Shown here piece by piece: positions 45,595-52,791 of a stretch of DNA of 64,000 bases. The position numbers and the translations under genes are program-made. Source of the stretch: J029 sp964482495 (GTDB lineage: Bacteria > Planctomycetota > UBA1135); NCBI GenBank assembly GCA_964482495.1, contig CAYZXS010000022.1:1-64000 (forward strand), in the 5' to 3' direction. Every line of letters begins with the position of its first letter. Positions within the stretch are counted from its first letter, which is position 1. A model generated the notes under the pieces. It saw nothing but the letters and a program-made list of their open reading frames with translations. It had not been told where the DNA came from and searched no databases.

Positions 45595-47556
45595 TTAGAG
45601 CTCCTTCTCCAAATCGACCAGCTTGCCGTCCTGGAAGTGGCCGGCCTCGAGCAGGTCGGGCGCGATCAGGACCACCTCGCCCAGCGAGTGGTGGCTGTCG
45701 TGGATGCGGCCGTGCGCCGAGCGCAGGCCGCCCAGCCACCACCGCTTGTCGCAGACGTAAGCGAGGTCGCCGGGGCCGGCGCCGAGGCCCTGCAAGGTCT
45801 CGACGTCGACCTGCACCGCGCCCTCGGGCAGGCTCGGCTCGAGCTGCCAGCGCAGGCGCATCTTGAAGCCGGGCGTGTCGTTGGGCTCGCCGCCCTTGAA
45901 GGCGCGGCGGGCGGTGTCCAGGCTCCAGATGGTCATGCCGGCGGTCTGCTCGTCGGTGCGGCGCTGGGTGAACAGGCTGACCACGACCGCGGCCCCGAAG
46001 CAGGCGACCAGGTTGTAGAGCGCCCCGATGTAACTGTACGGGTTGGTCTCCGCTGCCGGGATGCCGTGGGAGAAGGGCCCGATCAGCGGCAAGGGCCAGA
46101 GGCGCCCGGCCACGATCAGGGCGCCGCCGATGACGAAGGTGGCGACGGCGCCGGCGGTGGTGAAGCGGCGCCAGAAGATGCCGAGCATGATCGCCGTCAC
46201 CAGCGGCGGCGTCAGGGTGCTGTGGAAGGCGCCGTGGGCCTCGTAGACCGAGTCGAAGGAGGTGAACAGCCAGGCCGCGCCGACGCCGAGCACGGTAGCG
46301 CCGGCCGAGACCATCATCGCCACCCGCAGGTAGTGCTTGTCGTTCCGCTCGGGGGCGGCGAGCCGGTAGACGTCGTTGACGAAGACCGCCGCGGTGGCGT
46401 TGATCAGGGTGTCGACGGTGCTCATCAGCGCCGCGGTGACGGCGGCGACGAAGAAGCCGAAGCCGGCCTTGGTGGTCAGCAGGGCCGTCACCAGGGTGAA
46501 GACCGAGTCCGGCGAGGTGTCGGCGGGCAGCGCGCCCTGGGTCACCATGCCGCGGCCGATCCAGCCGGCGCAGCCGACCGCGATCGCCGACAGCGGCATC
46601 ATGAACAGCACGTTCACCGCGGCCGCCTTGCGCCCTTCGTTGACCGACTTGCAGGCCAGGAAGCGCATGATCAGCCCCTGGTTGATGAACAGGAAGCCGA
46701 TCGAGCCCGCGACGGCGTCCTGCCAGAAGATGCCGACGAAATTGAAGCCTGGGTCGTCGTTGAAGCTGGCCAGCGGCAGCTTGAATTCGTCGGGCAGGGC
46801 GTTCCAGAAGGCGCCCAGACCGCCGAACCAGTCCAGGCCGAGCAGCAGCAGCGCCAGGCCGGCGAAGAGCAGGATGAAGCCCTGCAAGAGGTCGGTGAAG
46901 ATCACCGCTGTCTGGCCGCCGAAGGTGATGTAGACCCCCGCGACCAGGGCCACGACCCAGATGATCTCCATCAGGCTCCAGCCGAGCGAGCCCTCCAGGA
47001 TCGGGTGCAGGGTCTTCGCCATCGTCAGGAAGCCGATGCCGATGTAGCCCAGCATGTAGAGCAGCAGGCTGAAGGTCGCCAGGATCCGCACCGGGCGGTT
47101 GAAGCGGCGCTCGAAGTACTCCGGGATCGAGCGCACCCGCATGAAGTAGATGATCGGCAGCCAGCCGAACATGAACAACGGCATGAAGAACCAGTCGTTC
47201 ATGTAGGTCATCGTCGAGCTGAAGCCGTGCTCGAAGCCCTTGGAGCTGTACTTCAGGAAGCTGTGGCTGCCGACGCCGGTGGCGACGATCGACATCGTGA
47301 TCAGCCACCACTTGAAGCGCCGTCCGCCGAAGAAGAAGTCGGAGGTGCTCCTGTTGAAGCGGGCGAAGTAGGCGCCGAAGCCGAGGACCAGCGTGAAGTA
47401 GCCGACCACCACGAACCAGAACACCGGCGAGTCGCCCGCGGCGGCGGCGACCTGCTGGGCCGCCGCGGCGGCGGCGTCGGGGTCGGCCTGGTGCTGGGGC
47501 GCGGCCGGCGCGAGCAGGGTGGCGAGCGGGAGCATCGAGGCGGCGCTCAGAGCCAC
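45595..47556 (-). CDS. Sodium/solute symporter (SSS/SLC5 family)
   Basis: A 653-residue inner-membrane symporter with about 13 helices. Typical blocks are FWFVVVGYFTLVLGFGAYFARFNRST split by a short loop, FFFGGRRFKWWLITMSIVATGVGSHSFL, YFMRVRSIPEYFERRFNRPVR and the sodium-site helix IGFLFINQGLIMRFLACKS. A 40-residue Ala/Gln-rich N-terminal extension precedes helix 1 and may be a cleaved leader. The C-terminal 110 residues are soluble, including the stretch VDVETLQGLGAGPGDLAYVCDKRWWLGG. The GTG start overlaps the small membrane gene upstream by 10 bases; an ATG at 47535 is an alternative. The substrate may be a sugar or an organic acid. Confidence 0.92.
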   Translation of the reverse strand: MALSAASMLPLATLLAPAAPQHQADPDAAAAAAQQVAAAAGDSPVFWFVVVGYFTLVLGFGAYFARFNRSTSDFFFGGRRFKWWLITMSIVATGVGSHSFLKYSSKGFEHGFSSTMTYMNDWFFMPLFMFGWLPIIYFMRVRSIPEYFERRFNRPVRILATFSLLLYMLGYIGIGFLTMAKTLHPILEGSLGWSLMEIIWVVALVAGVYITFGGQTAVIFTDLLQGFILLFAGLALLLLGLDWFGGLGAFWNALPDEFKLPLASFNDDPGFNFVGIFWQDAVAGSIGFLFINQGLIMRFLACKSVNEGRKAAAVNVLFMMPLSAIAVGCAGWIGRGMVTQGALPADTSPDSVFTLVTALLTTKAGFGFFVAAVTAALMSTVDTLINATAAVFVNDVYRLAAPERNDKHYLRVAMMVSAGATVLGVGAAWLFTSFDSVYEAHGAFHSTLTPPLVTAIMLGIFWRRFTTAGAVATFVIGGALIVAGRLWPLPLIGPFSHGIPAAETNPYSYIGALYNLVACFGAAVVVSLFTQRRTDEQTAGMTIWSLDTARRAFKGGEPNDTPGFKMRLRWQLEPSLPEGAVQVDVETLQGLGAGPGDLAYVCDKRWWLGGLRSAHGRIHDSHHSLGEVVLIAPDLLEAGHFQDGKLVDLEKEL

Positions 47557-47756
47557 AGGGCGAGCAGGTTGCCCAGCCCGTGCAGGCCGGCGATCCAGAG
47601 GAAGCCCAGGAACAGGGCGCGGAACCAGCGGCGGTCGTCGAAGCGGCCGCGGCTGCAGGCGCCGCTGCGCACCACCAGCGCCAGCGAGCCGAAGAAGAAC
47701 AGCCCCCCCACCCCGTAGAGGTAGAGGTACGGCAGCCAGACCCGGGTGAAGTCCAT
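47547..47756 (-). CDS. Small two-helix membrane protein beside the symporter
   Basis: A 69-residue protein with two hydrophobic segments (about residues 10-29 and 46-65) joined by a basic loop (RSGACSRGRFDDRRWFR). It overlaps the symporter gene by 10 bases, and its ATG has TAGGAT nine bases upstream, so it leads the transcript. It may be an accessory or folding partner of the symporter, by position only; I recognise no named family. Tandem small protein plus transporter is a known arrangement, which supports reality despite the size. Confidence 0.75.
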   Translation of the reverse strand: MDFTRVWLPYLYLYGVGGLFFFGSLALVVRSGACSRGRFDDRRWFRALFLGFLWIAGLHGLGNLLALWL

Positions 47757-47765
47757 GGGGCGGAG

Positions 47766-47771
47766 ATCCTA
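47766..47771 (-). promoter_or_regulatory. Possible -10 hexamer before small membrane protein and symporter
   Basis: TAGGAT on the minus strand, nine bases before the ATG at 47756, in the 38-base gap after the HAD gene. Confidence 0.5.
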
Positions 47772-47794
47772 GCAGGGCCGCGGGGGCCTACGGG

Positions 47795-48721
47795 CTAGGT
47801 GGCCGAGACTCGCTCGGCCGAGGGTTCCGAGACCCGGAGCAAGCCCAGCACGATCCGCGGCAAGGAGGTCAGGTGGCTGACCACGTGGTCGATCCGGCCG
47901 GGTTCGGGGCCGACCGAGCCCAGCACCCAGTCCGGGGTGTGCGGCCGGCCGACCAGCACGGTCTCGCGCGGCGCCGCGGGGTGGCCCTCGGCGGCCAGCG
48001 ACAGCGGCACGGAGAGGTCCAGCGACAAGACGTCGCCGATCACCAAGTCGGGGCGCTCGCGCTCGATGATGGCGCGGTACTGGGGCCGGTCGACGGGGAC
48101 GGTTCGGCCGCGGAAGTCGAGGCTGCGGTCGGTGTCTCCGAACCACTGCTTGCCGGCGCGGCCGTAGACCCGCAGCGGGAGCTCCCCGGGCTCGGTCTCG
48201 CGGGCGTCGGCGACCCGGTGGCCGTGGTGCGCCATCCAGCCGATGACCTTCTCGGCCGGCGCGTTGGTGGCCCAGGTGATCGAGGCGCCTCGGGCCAGCA
48301 GCCAGTCGAGGACGCGCTCGGCGCCGTGGGTGAGGTCGTGCTCGACCTCTTCGCGGAAGGCGGCGCAGGTGCTGTGGAAGCAGTGGTCCATGAAGACCGT
48401 CAGCGACTCCCAGCGGCCGAGCACGGCGTCGCGGGTCTGGCGGGCGCTCTCGGTCTCGCCGTTCTCGATGAACTGGCCCATCGCCGCGGGCAGGCAGAAG
48501 TAGTCCTCGTCGACGAAGGAGGCCAGGCGGTGGTCGATGCGCCAGCCGTAGGCGTGCGGCCGGGCCATGACGGCGCCGGCGAAGTCGGCGAGCCGCTCCT
48601 CGACCGCGGCGGCGGGCTCGCCGAGCACACGGGCCAGCTCCCGGACCACGGTCTCGTGCACGGCCTGGGCCTCGCGGGCGGGCTCGGTCCAGACGCCGTC
48701 GAAGTCGCTGACGATCTTCAC
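47795..48721 (-). CDS. HAD-superfamily hydrolase
   Basis: A 308-residue haloacid-dehalogenase-fold protein. Motif I is VSDFDGVWT (Asp 6 and 8), motif II is ASITWATNAPAEKVIGW near residue 145 and motif IV is LVIGDVLSLDLSVPLSLA near 228, where the acidic pair differs slightly from the usual DD. The insertion between motifs I and II is large (about 130 residues, helical), which suggests a substrate-capping domain. The phosphoester substrate is unknown. The start is GTG with a TAGAAT box exactly six bases upstream. Confidence 0.85.
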   Translation of the reverse strand: MKIVSDFDGVWTEPAREAQAVHETVVRELARVLGEPAAAVEERLADFAGAVMARPHAYGWRIDHRLASFVDEDYFCLPAAMGQFIENGETESARQTRDAVLGRWESLTVFMDHCFHSTCAAFREEVEHDLTHGAERVLDWLLARGASITWATNAPAEKVIGWMAHHGHRVADARETEPGELPLRVYGRAGKQWFGDTDRSLDFRGRTVPVDRPQYRAIIERERPDLVIGDVLSLDLSVPLSLAAEGHPAAPRETVLVGRPHTPDWVLGSVGPEPGRIDHVVSHLTSLPRIVLGLLRVSEPSAERVSAT

Positions 48722-48727
48722 GGCGTC

Positions 48728-48733
48728 ATTCTA
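48728..48733 (-). promoter_or_regulatory. -10-like hexamer six bases before HAD gene start
   Basis: TAGAAT on the minus strand, then six bases, then the GTG at 48721. Confidence 0.6.
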
Positions 48734-48784
48734 GGCGGTCGCTTCCCCAAGGCCGGCCGTGGCGGCGCCGCGCGCCGATGGAAT

Positions 48785-48825
48785 GAGAGGTCCGACCTCT
48801 CAAAACAATCGATGTCTGACCCCTA
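48785..48825. repeat. Dispersed repeat, copy C
   Basis: It holds the palindrome GAGAGGTC-C-GACCTCTC (48785-48801) followed by CAAAACAATCGATGTCTGACCCC. Thirty bases are identical to copy A. The stop codon TAG of the M14 gene (48823-48825, minus strand) shares its last G with the first G of the GGGGTCAGAC core. Confidence 0.82.
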
Positions 48826-50595
48826 TTGGATGTCGAACTGGATGGCGGGGGTGACGGCTTGGTGGCTGCCGCCTTGGGAGATGACGCAGGCGGCCCAGAC
48901 CTGGAGGTTGGCGCCGGCGGGCGGGATGGTCAGGAGGCTGGAGAGGCCGGAGCCGCCGACGTTGATGCTGCCGCCGAGCACGGCCTGGTTGTTGAGCGAC
49001 CACTGGGTCAGGAAGTCGTTGTCCAGGTCCAGGGTCAGCGAGGTGCCGGGGACCGGGATGCCGCCGGCGTCGGGTCCGCCGCCGGCCGCGCTGAGCACGG
49101 TGTAGAAGTCGTGGCCGGTGTAGGCGCCGGCGCCCTGGACGAAGAAGCGGATGCCCTGGCCGACCTGGGGCACGCCGGTCAGCTGGACGTAGGGCGCGTT
49201 GGTCGGCGACAGCAGGACGTCCTTCTCCACCGGCGTGGCGCCGAGGGTGACGGTGTGGGTGACCGTGCTGTAGCCGGGGGCGCTGAAGCTGAAGTCGTAG
49301 CTGCCGTCGCGGAGCCACATGTGGAAGCGGCCGAAGGCGCCGCCGCTCTCGCGCAGCTCGCCTTCGGTCCAGTTGACGCCCGAGGCGTCGATGCTGGCGA
49401 CCAGCGGCGCGCCGGTGGCGGCGTCGTAGACGTGGCCGGAGAAGGGGATCTCCTCCTCGAGCATGGCCCGGTAGGCCGGCTGCACCCGCAGGTACTCGTT
49501 GCGCGACTGCGACCAGGTCGGGAAGAAGGTGGTGTCGGTCTCGAGCAGGTAGGAGAGGGCGCCGATCTCGGCGTACTCCCACTCGTAGTGCTCGCCGCTG
49601 GCGCTCGGCAGCCGCGTGGCGTAGCTGGCGGCGCTCATCAGCACGTTCCGCATCCGGACGACCTCGTCGTAGGCCGCCGCCGGCAGCGAGCCGCAGGGGT
49701 AGGAGTAGAGGACCTCCTGGCCCGAGTGGTGGATGTCGATCACCTTGGCGAAGCGCCGCGACCGCGCCAGCCCGAGCATGGCCTTCGTCTCGGGCTCCGA
49801 GCCGACCGAGGGGCCGACGTAGACGTTCGAGGACGGCGAGTGCGAATAACTGCCGCACTGGGCCCACTTGAAGGGGTAGTTGCGGTTCAGGTCGACGCCG
49901 TAGACGCCGCCGCCGTTGTCGCGCCGGTTCTTGCGCCACCACTGGTCGACGTTCCAGACGTACTCGAGGCCGTCGGGGTTCCAGGTCGGAGCGATCCAGA
50001 TCTCGTGGCTGTCGATCAGCGCCTTCAGTGCCGGGTCGCTGGCGTAGTTCTGGCACAGGTACTCCATCCAGTCGACCATGTGCGCCGGGGTGCCGATCTC
50101 GCGAGCGTGGTGGTTCCCGACGTAGAGGAGGTTGACCTCGTCCTCGTCGGCGGCCACGGCGTCCGAGATCTTCAGGGCGTAGATGTGCCGCCCCTCCTGA
50201 GTGGCCGGCGCCCCGGTCAGGGCGGTGACGTCGACCCGCCGGGCGATCGCCGGGTAGGCGTTCTGGAAGTCGAGCATCTTCTGGTTCAGCTCGCCCCAGT
50301 CGTAGAAGCGCGAGTCCAGGGCGCGGTTGCCCTGCGACAGGACCTCGCGCAGCGGCCGGCTGAGCTCGAGCCGCTCCATCGGGTAGCCGTAGGAGGACAG
50401 GCGCGGCAGGTCGGTCAGCGGCAGGATGATCTCGACGCTGGCCGAGCCGTCCGGCAGGTCCTCGAGCACGAAGCCCTCGAGCTCCAGGCGCCGGGCTTGC
50501 TGCGAGTCGGGGGCGACGTCAACCCGGACCCGGGCGGACTGGGCCGCCAGCGGAGCGGCGGCGAGGAGGGTCAACAGGACGGCGAGGCGACGCAT
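48823..50595 (-). CDS. Secreted M14 zinc carboxypeptidase
   Basis: A 590-residue exported metallocarboxypeptidase. Signal peptide is about residues 1-18. The zinc site is GNHHAREIGTP (HxxE) near residue 161 and IDIHHSGQEV near 285; substrate-binding residues fall in NPDGLEYVW and VDLNRNYPF, and the catalytic Glu is in LSYLLETDTTF near 352. A CarboxypepD_reg-like domain follows (about 390-460), then a C-terminal beta domain ending IPPAGANLQVWAACV and QFDIQ that resembles the last domain of the three exoproteins at 52792-60549. A TAGTAT box precedes the ATG by six bases. The TAG stop abuts repeat copy C. Confidence 0.95.
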   Translation of the reverse strand: MRRLAVLLTLLAAAPLAAQSARVRVDVAPDSQQARRLELEGFVLEDLPDGSASVEIILPLTDLPRLSSYGYPMERLELSRPLREVLSQGNRALDSRFYDWGELNQKMLDFQNAYPAIARRVDVTALTGAPATQEGRHIYALKISDAVAADEDEVNLLYVGNHHAREIGTPAHMVDWMEYLCQNYASDPALKALIDSHEIWIAPTWNPDGLEYVWNVDQWWRKNRRDNGGGVYGVDLNRNYPFKWAQCGSYSHSPSSNVYVGPSVGSEPETKAMLGLARSRRFAKVIDIHHSGQEVLYSYPCGSLPAAAYDEVVRMRNVLMSAASYATRLPSASGEHYEWEYAEIGALSYLLETDTTFFPTWSQSRNEYLRVQPAYRAMLEEEIPFSGHVYDAATGAPLVASIDASGVNWTEGELRESGGAFGRFHMWLRDGSYDFSFSAPGYSTVTHTVTLGATPVEKDVLLSPTNAPYVQLTGVPQVGQGIRFFVQGAGAYTGHDFYTVLSAAGGGPDAGGIPVPGTSLTLDLDNDFLTQWSLNNQAVLGGSINVGGSGLSSLLTIPPAGANLQVWAACVISQGGSHQAVTPAIQFDIQ

Positions 50596-50601
50596 GGAAC
50601 C

Positions 50602-50607
50602 ATACTA
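50602..50607 (-). promoter_or_regulatory. -10-like hexamer six bases before M14 gene start
   Basis: TAGTAT on the minus strand, then six bases, then the ATG at 50595. Confidence 0.6.
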
Positions 50608-50630
50608 AACCTGATCCGCCCCGGGACGGC

Positions 50631-50672
50631 AAAAAGAGCGCCGCCGCCCGTCCGCGGGGACGGGCGGCGGCG
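50631..50672 (-). terminator. Intrinsic terminator after lipoprotein gene
   Basis: CGCCGCCGCCCGTCC (50639-50653) and its exact complement (50658-50672) form a 15-bp stem with a four-base loop. On the minus strand the stem is followed by CTCTTTTTGCC, a proper T-run. It lies 30 bases after the stop of the lipoprotein gene and just before the M14 promoter, so it insulates the two transcripts. It is the clearest intrinsic terminator in the window. Confidence 0.88.
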
Positions 50673-50701
50673 CGGTCGCGGGCCGCGGCTGCCGGGGCTC
50701 G

Positions 50702-51478
50702 CTAGTCGTGGACCAGGACCAGGTGAGAGGTCCCGAACACGGAGTCGGTGACGGGCCCCTCGAGGGTCATGCCGTCGTTGCTCACCAGCGCGAAGCTGGC
50801 CTGGTCGAGGCTGCCGTCCACGAACACCAGGTCGAAGGCGTGGAGCCGCCCCAGGCCGTCGTCGGAGAAGCTCAGGCTGGCGCTGCTGGCGGCGAGGTCG
50901 ACGGCGACCCCGTCCCGGCTGGCGTCCACCAACGAGCCGTCGGCGGCGAGGCTCAGGCTCAGGGTGGCGGAGTCGCCGGCGTCGGTGCTGACGCTGCCGG
51001 TCCAGCCGCCCTCGAGGTGGGAGACGGCGCTGAAGTTGCCGCCGCCAGCGGAGAGCTGGAACTCGTAGTCGCCCTCCTCGGAGAGCAGGCCGTCGGTGGC
51101 CACCCAGTAGCGGCCAGACATGGTCCCGGCGCGGGTCAGGGTGCCCTCGAGGTAGAACAGCTCGCGCCCGACCAGGAAGGACATGAAGACCTCGCCGTCC
51201 GGCTTCACCACCGAGTAGGAGTACGGGTAGGTGGAGGTCCAGTCGCGGCCGGTGCCGTCAGCGCCCTCGAAGGGGTGGCCGTTGACGCCGCAGCGCAGGT
51301 AGGCGGTGAAGTCACCGGCGCCGAGCTCGGAGAAGGTGCCGATCCAGTCCCCCTTCAGGTCGCCGTCGACGAAGATCGCCGGCTTGGTGGAGCTGGAGGC
51401 GCTGCTCGAGCCGCCACCGCAGGAGGCCGCGGCGAGCGCAAGAGCTGCGAGTAGGCAAGAGAGGGGCCTCAAATGCAT
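50702..51478 (-). CDS. Lipoprotein of a tandem paralogous pair (second copy)
   Basis: A 258-residue protein with lipobox LAAASC (Cys 20) then a Ser-rich linker. I do not recognise the family. It is paralogous to the upstream neighbour: shared landmarks are LKGDWIGTF, YLRCGVNGHPFEGADGTGRDW, EEGDYEFQLSAGGGNFSAVS, HLEGGWTGSV and the end SNDGMTLEGPVTDSVFGTSH. The recurring GDWIGTF/GGWTGSV strands suggest two related beta lobes. A strong terminator follows. It lies 80 bases after the first copy on the same strand, without its own obvious promoter. Confidence 0.8.
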   Translation of the reverse strand: MHLRPLSCLLAALALAAASCGGGSSSASSSTKPAIFVDGDLKGDWIGTFSELGAGDFTAYLRCGVNGHPFEGADGTGRDWTSTYPYSYSVVKPDGEVFMSFLVGRELFYLEGTLTRAGTMSGRYWVATDGLLSEEGDYEFQLSAGGGNFSAVSHLEGGWTGSVSTDAGDSATLSLSLAADGSLVDASRDGVAVDLAASSASLSFSDDGLGRLHAFDLVFVDGSLDQASFALVSNDGMTLEGPVTDSVFGTSHLVLVHD

Positions 51479-51558
51479 GGTTGCGTTCCGTGAAGGGGTG
51501 GAGAGGGGATGGTGCGGCGCGGCCGGCGGAGCCGGCGGCCGCGGTTTCCGTTGGCGGC

Positions 51559-52428
51559 CTAGCCGTCCGAGCTGGGGACCACGCGGTCGAGCTGGACGAT
51601 GCCGCTGCCGAGCACCGAGTCGGTGCCGGGGCCGCCGATCATGCCGCCGTCTTCCGTGACGAGCATGAAGTGCAGGGTCTGGGTGCTGCCGTCGGTCGAT
51701 TGGATCACGACGTTGTCCAGACGGCCGACCTCGCTGTCGCCGAGGGCGAGGTCGAACAAGCCGACGTTCGGGCCGCCGGCCATGAAGACGTGCTCGCCGA
51801 CCAGCTCGCCGCCGAGCACGGTGCCGGCGCCGTCGAGGTCGAGCAGCATGTCGCGGAAGCGGCCGTTGGCCTTGCGGTAGGCGATGCCGCTCCAGGAGCC
51901 CTCGAGCTGCGCGGCGGTCGAGAAGTGCCCCGGACCCGCCGACTTGGTCATGGAGTAGGTGCCTTCCTCGATCACCGAGAGGTGCTTGGTGATCACGTAG
52001 GTGCCCGTGTGCAGCAACTTGGAGGCGTCCAGGTTGCCGAACAGCTTCAGCACGTTGACGCCAGAGCTGCCGGACAGCTCGATGATCAGCTCACCGGACT
52101 CGTTGACGGCTGCGTTGGTGCTGGCGATCGCCAGGTCCCAATCCCAGCCGCGGGCGTCAGCCCCTTCGAAGGGCATGCCGGCGGTGTCGGAGCGGAGGTA
52201 GAACGGATAGGGGTCCACGGCGCCGCCGTTCGGCGGGGCGCTCGCGGGCGGCGGAGGGGTCGGCGTGAGGACGCCAGTCCAGGCGCCGGCGAGATCCTTG
52301 GTCTTGAAACCGGTGTTGGTGCCGCCGCCGGTGATGGAGCCGAAGAGGCCAGAACCACCGTGGGCACAAGCCGTGGTAAGTCCAAGACTTGCAAGCAGCA
52401 GGGCGCGGATGAGGATGCGGAGGTGCAT
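51559..52428 (-). CDS. Lipoprotein of a tandem paralogous pair (first copy)
   Basis: A 289-residue protein with lipobox LTTAC (Cys 21) and a Gly-rich linker. It aligns with the 50702-51478 product over most of its length: LAGAWTGVL, YLRSDTAGMPFEGADARGWDW, EEGTYSMTKSAGPGHFSTAA, QLEGSWSGIAY and TEDGGMIGGPGTDSVLGSG. A Pro-rich insert (TPPPPASAPP) and extra C-terminal residues distinguish it. It resembles no enzyme family I know. Two internal lobes with W-G motifs suggest a lipocalin-like or DUF-type beta sandwich. The start faces a long AT-rich control region. Confidence 0.8.
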   Translation of the reverse strand: MHLRILIRALLLASLGLTTACAHGGSGLFGSITGGGTNTGFKTKDLAGAWTGVLTPTPPPPASAPPNGGAVDPYPFYLRSDTAGMPFEGADARGWDWDLAIASTNAAVNESGELIIELSGSSGVNVLKLFGNLDASKLLHTGTYVITKHLSVIEEGTYSMTKSAGPGHFSTAAQLEGSWSGIAYRKANGRFRDMLLDLDGAGTVLGGELVGEHVFMAGGPNVGLFDLALGDSEVGRLDNVVIQSTDGSTQTLHFMLVTEDGGMIGGPGTDSVLGSGIVQLDRVVPSSDG

Positions 52429-52791
52429 GGGAGCCGAATGCGAGGGCAGGAAGACCGTCGAGGATGAGCCGCTGGGAGCGGCCTCGTGTTCAGAGGACGC
52501 AACCAGACAGGCCAGAGTTCGGTCTTAGTTTAGCCTCCATCGACTCGCTTCGCTCTAGCCTGAAGGGGAAAACAGGTTCAGTTTTCCCTAAATAAACCAT
52601 GGCCCCGAAAGGGGAAAAATCGTAGGAAATCCCTTTTCGCCCGATTCTCGGCTTTTTGGGGATCCTGGCAAATCGGCCGAAAAGGGCCGAACCCTGGCGA
52701 TTCTGCCCCCATCCCAAGGCTGGATTCCATGCCGCTGCGGTCCCGGAGTAGGCTTGGAGGTCCCCCCCGTGGCCCGATCCCCATCCAGCCC
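52429..52791. promoter_or_regulatory. AT-rich divergent control region with a stem-loop cluster
   Basis: This 363-base gap lies between the divergent lipoprotein and M36 genes. Bases 52561-52680 have 59 G/C of 120 by my count, far below the surroundings. Stem-loops in order: GGGAAAAC/GTTTTCCC (52566-52588), CCCC-GAAA-GGGG (52603-52614, then AAAAA), CCGA-TTC-TCGG followed by CTTTTTGG (52641-52657), and CGGCC/GGCCG (52674-52689). GGTCTTAGTTTAGC at 52521-52534 matches a motif at 30321. It may hold a structured leader or small RNA. An ATG at 52729 lies in frame with the peptidase gene. Confidence 0.5.

Noticed and set aside
45323..45598. Short open frames (60-140 codons) in the gap between aldehyde dehydrogenase and symporter genes
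   Set aside because: Their translations repeat the dispersed-repeat sequence (for example RRESAS.GQSV in two orientations) and have no start context or homology; the region is better read as repeats.
52729..52791. ATG at 52729 as start of the M36 gene
   Set aside because: It would put 21 Arg/Pro-rich residues before a normal signal peptide that begins with Met at 52792.
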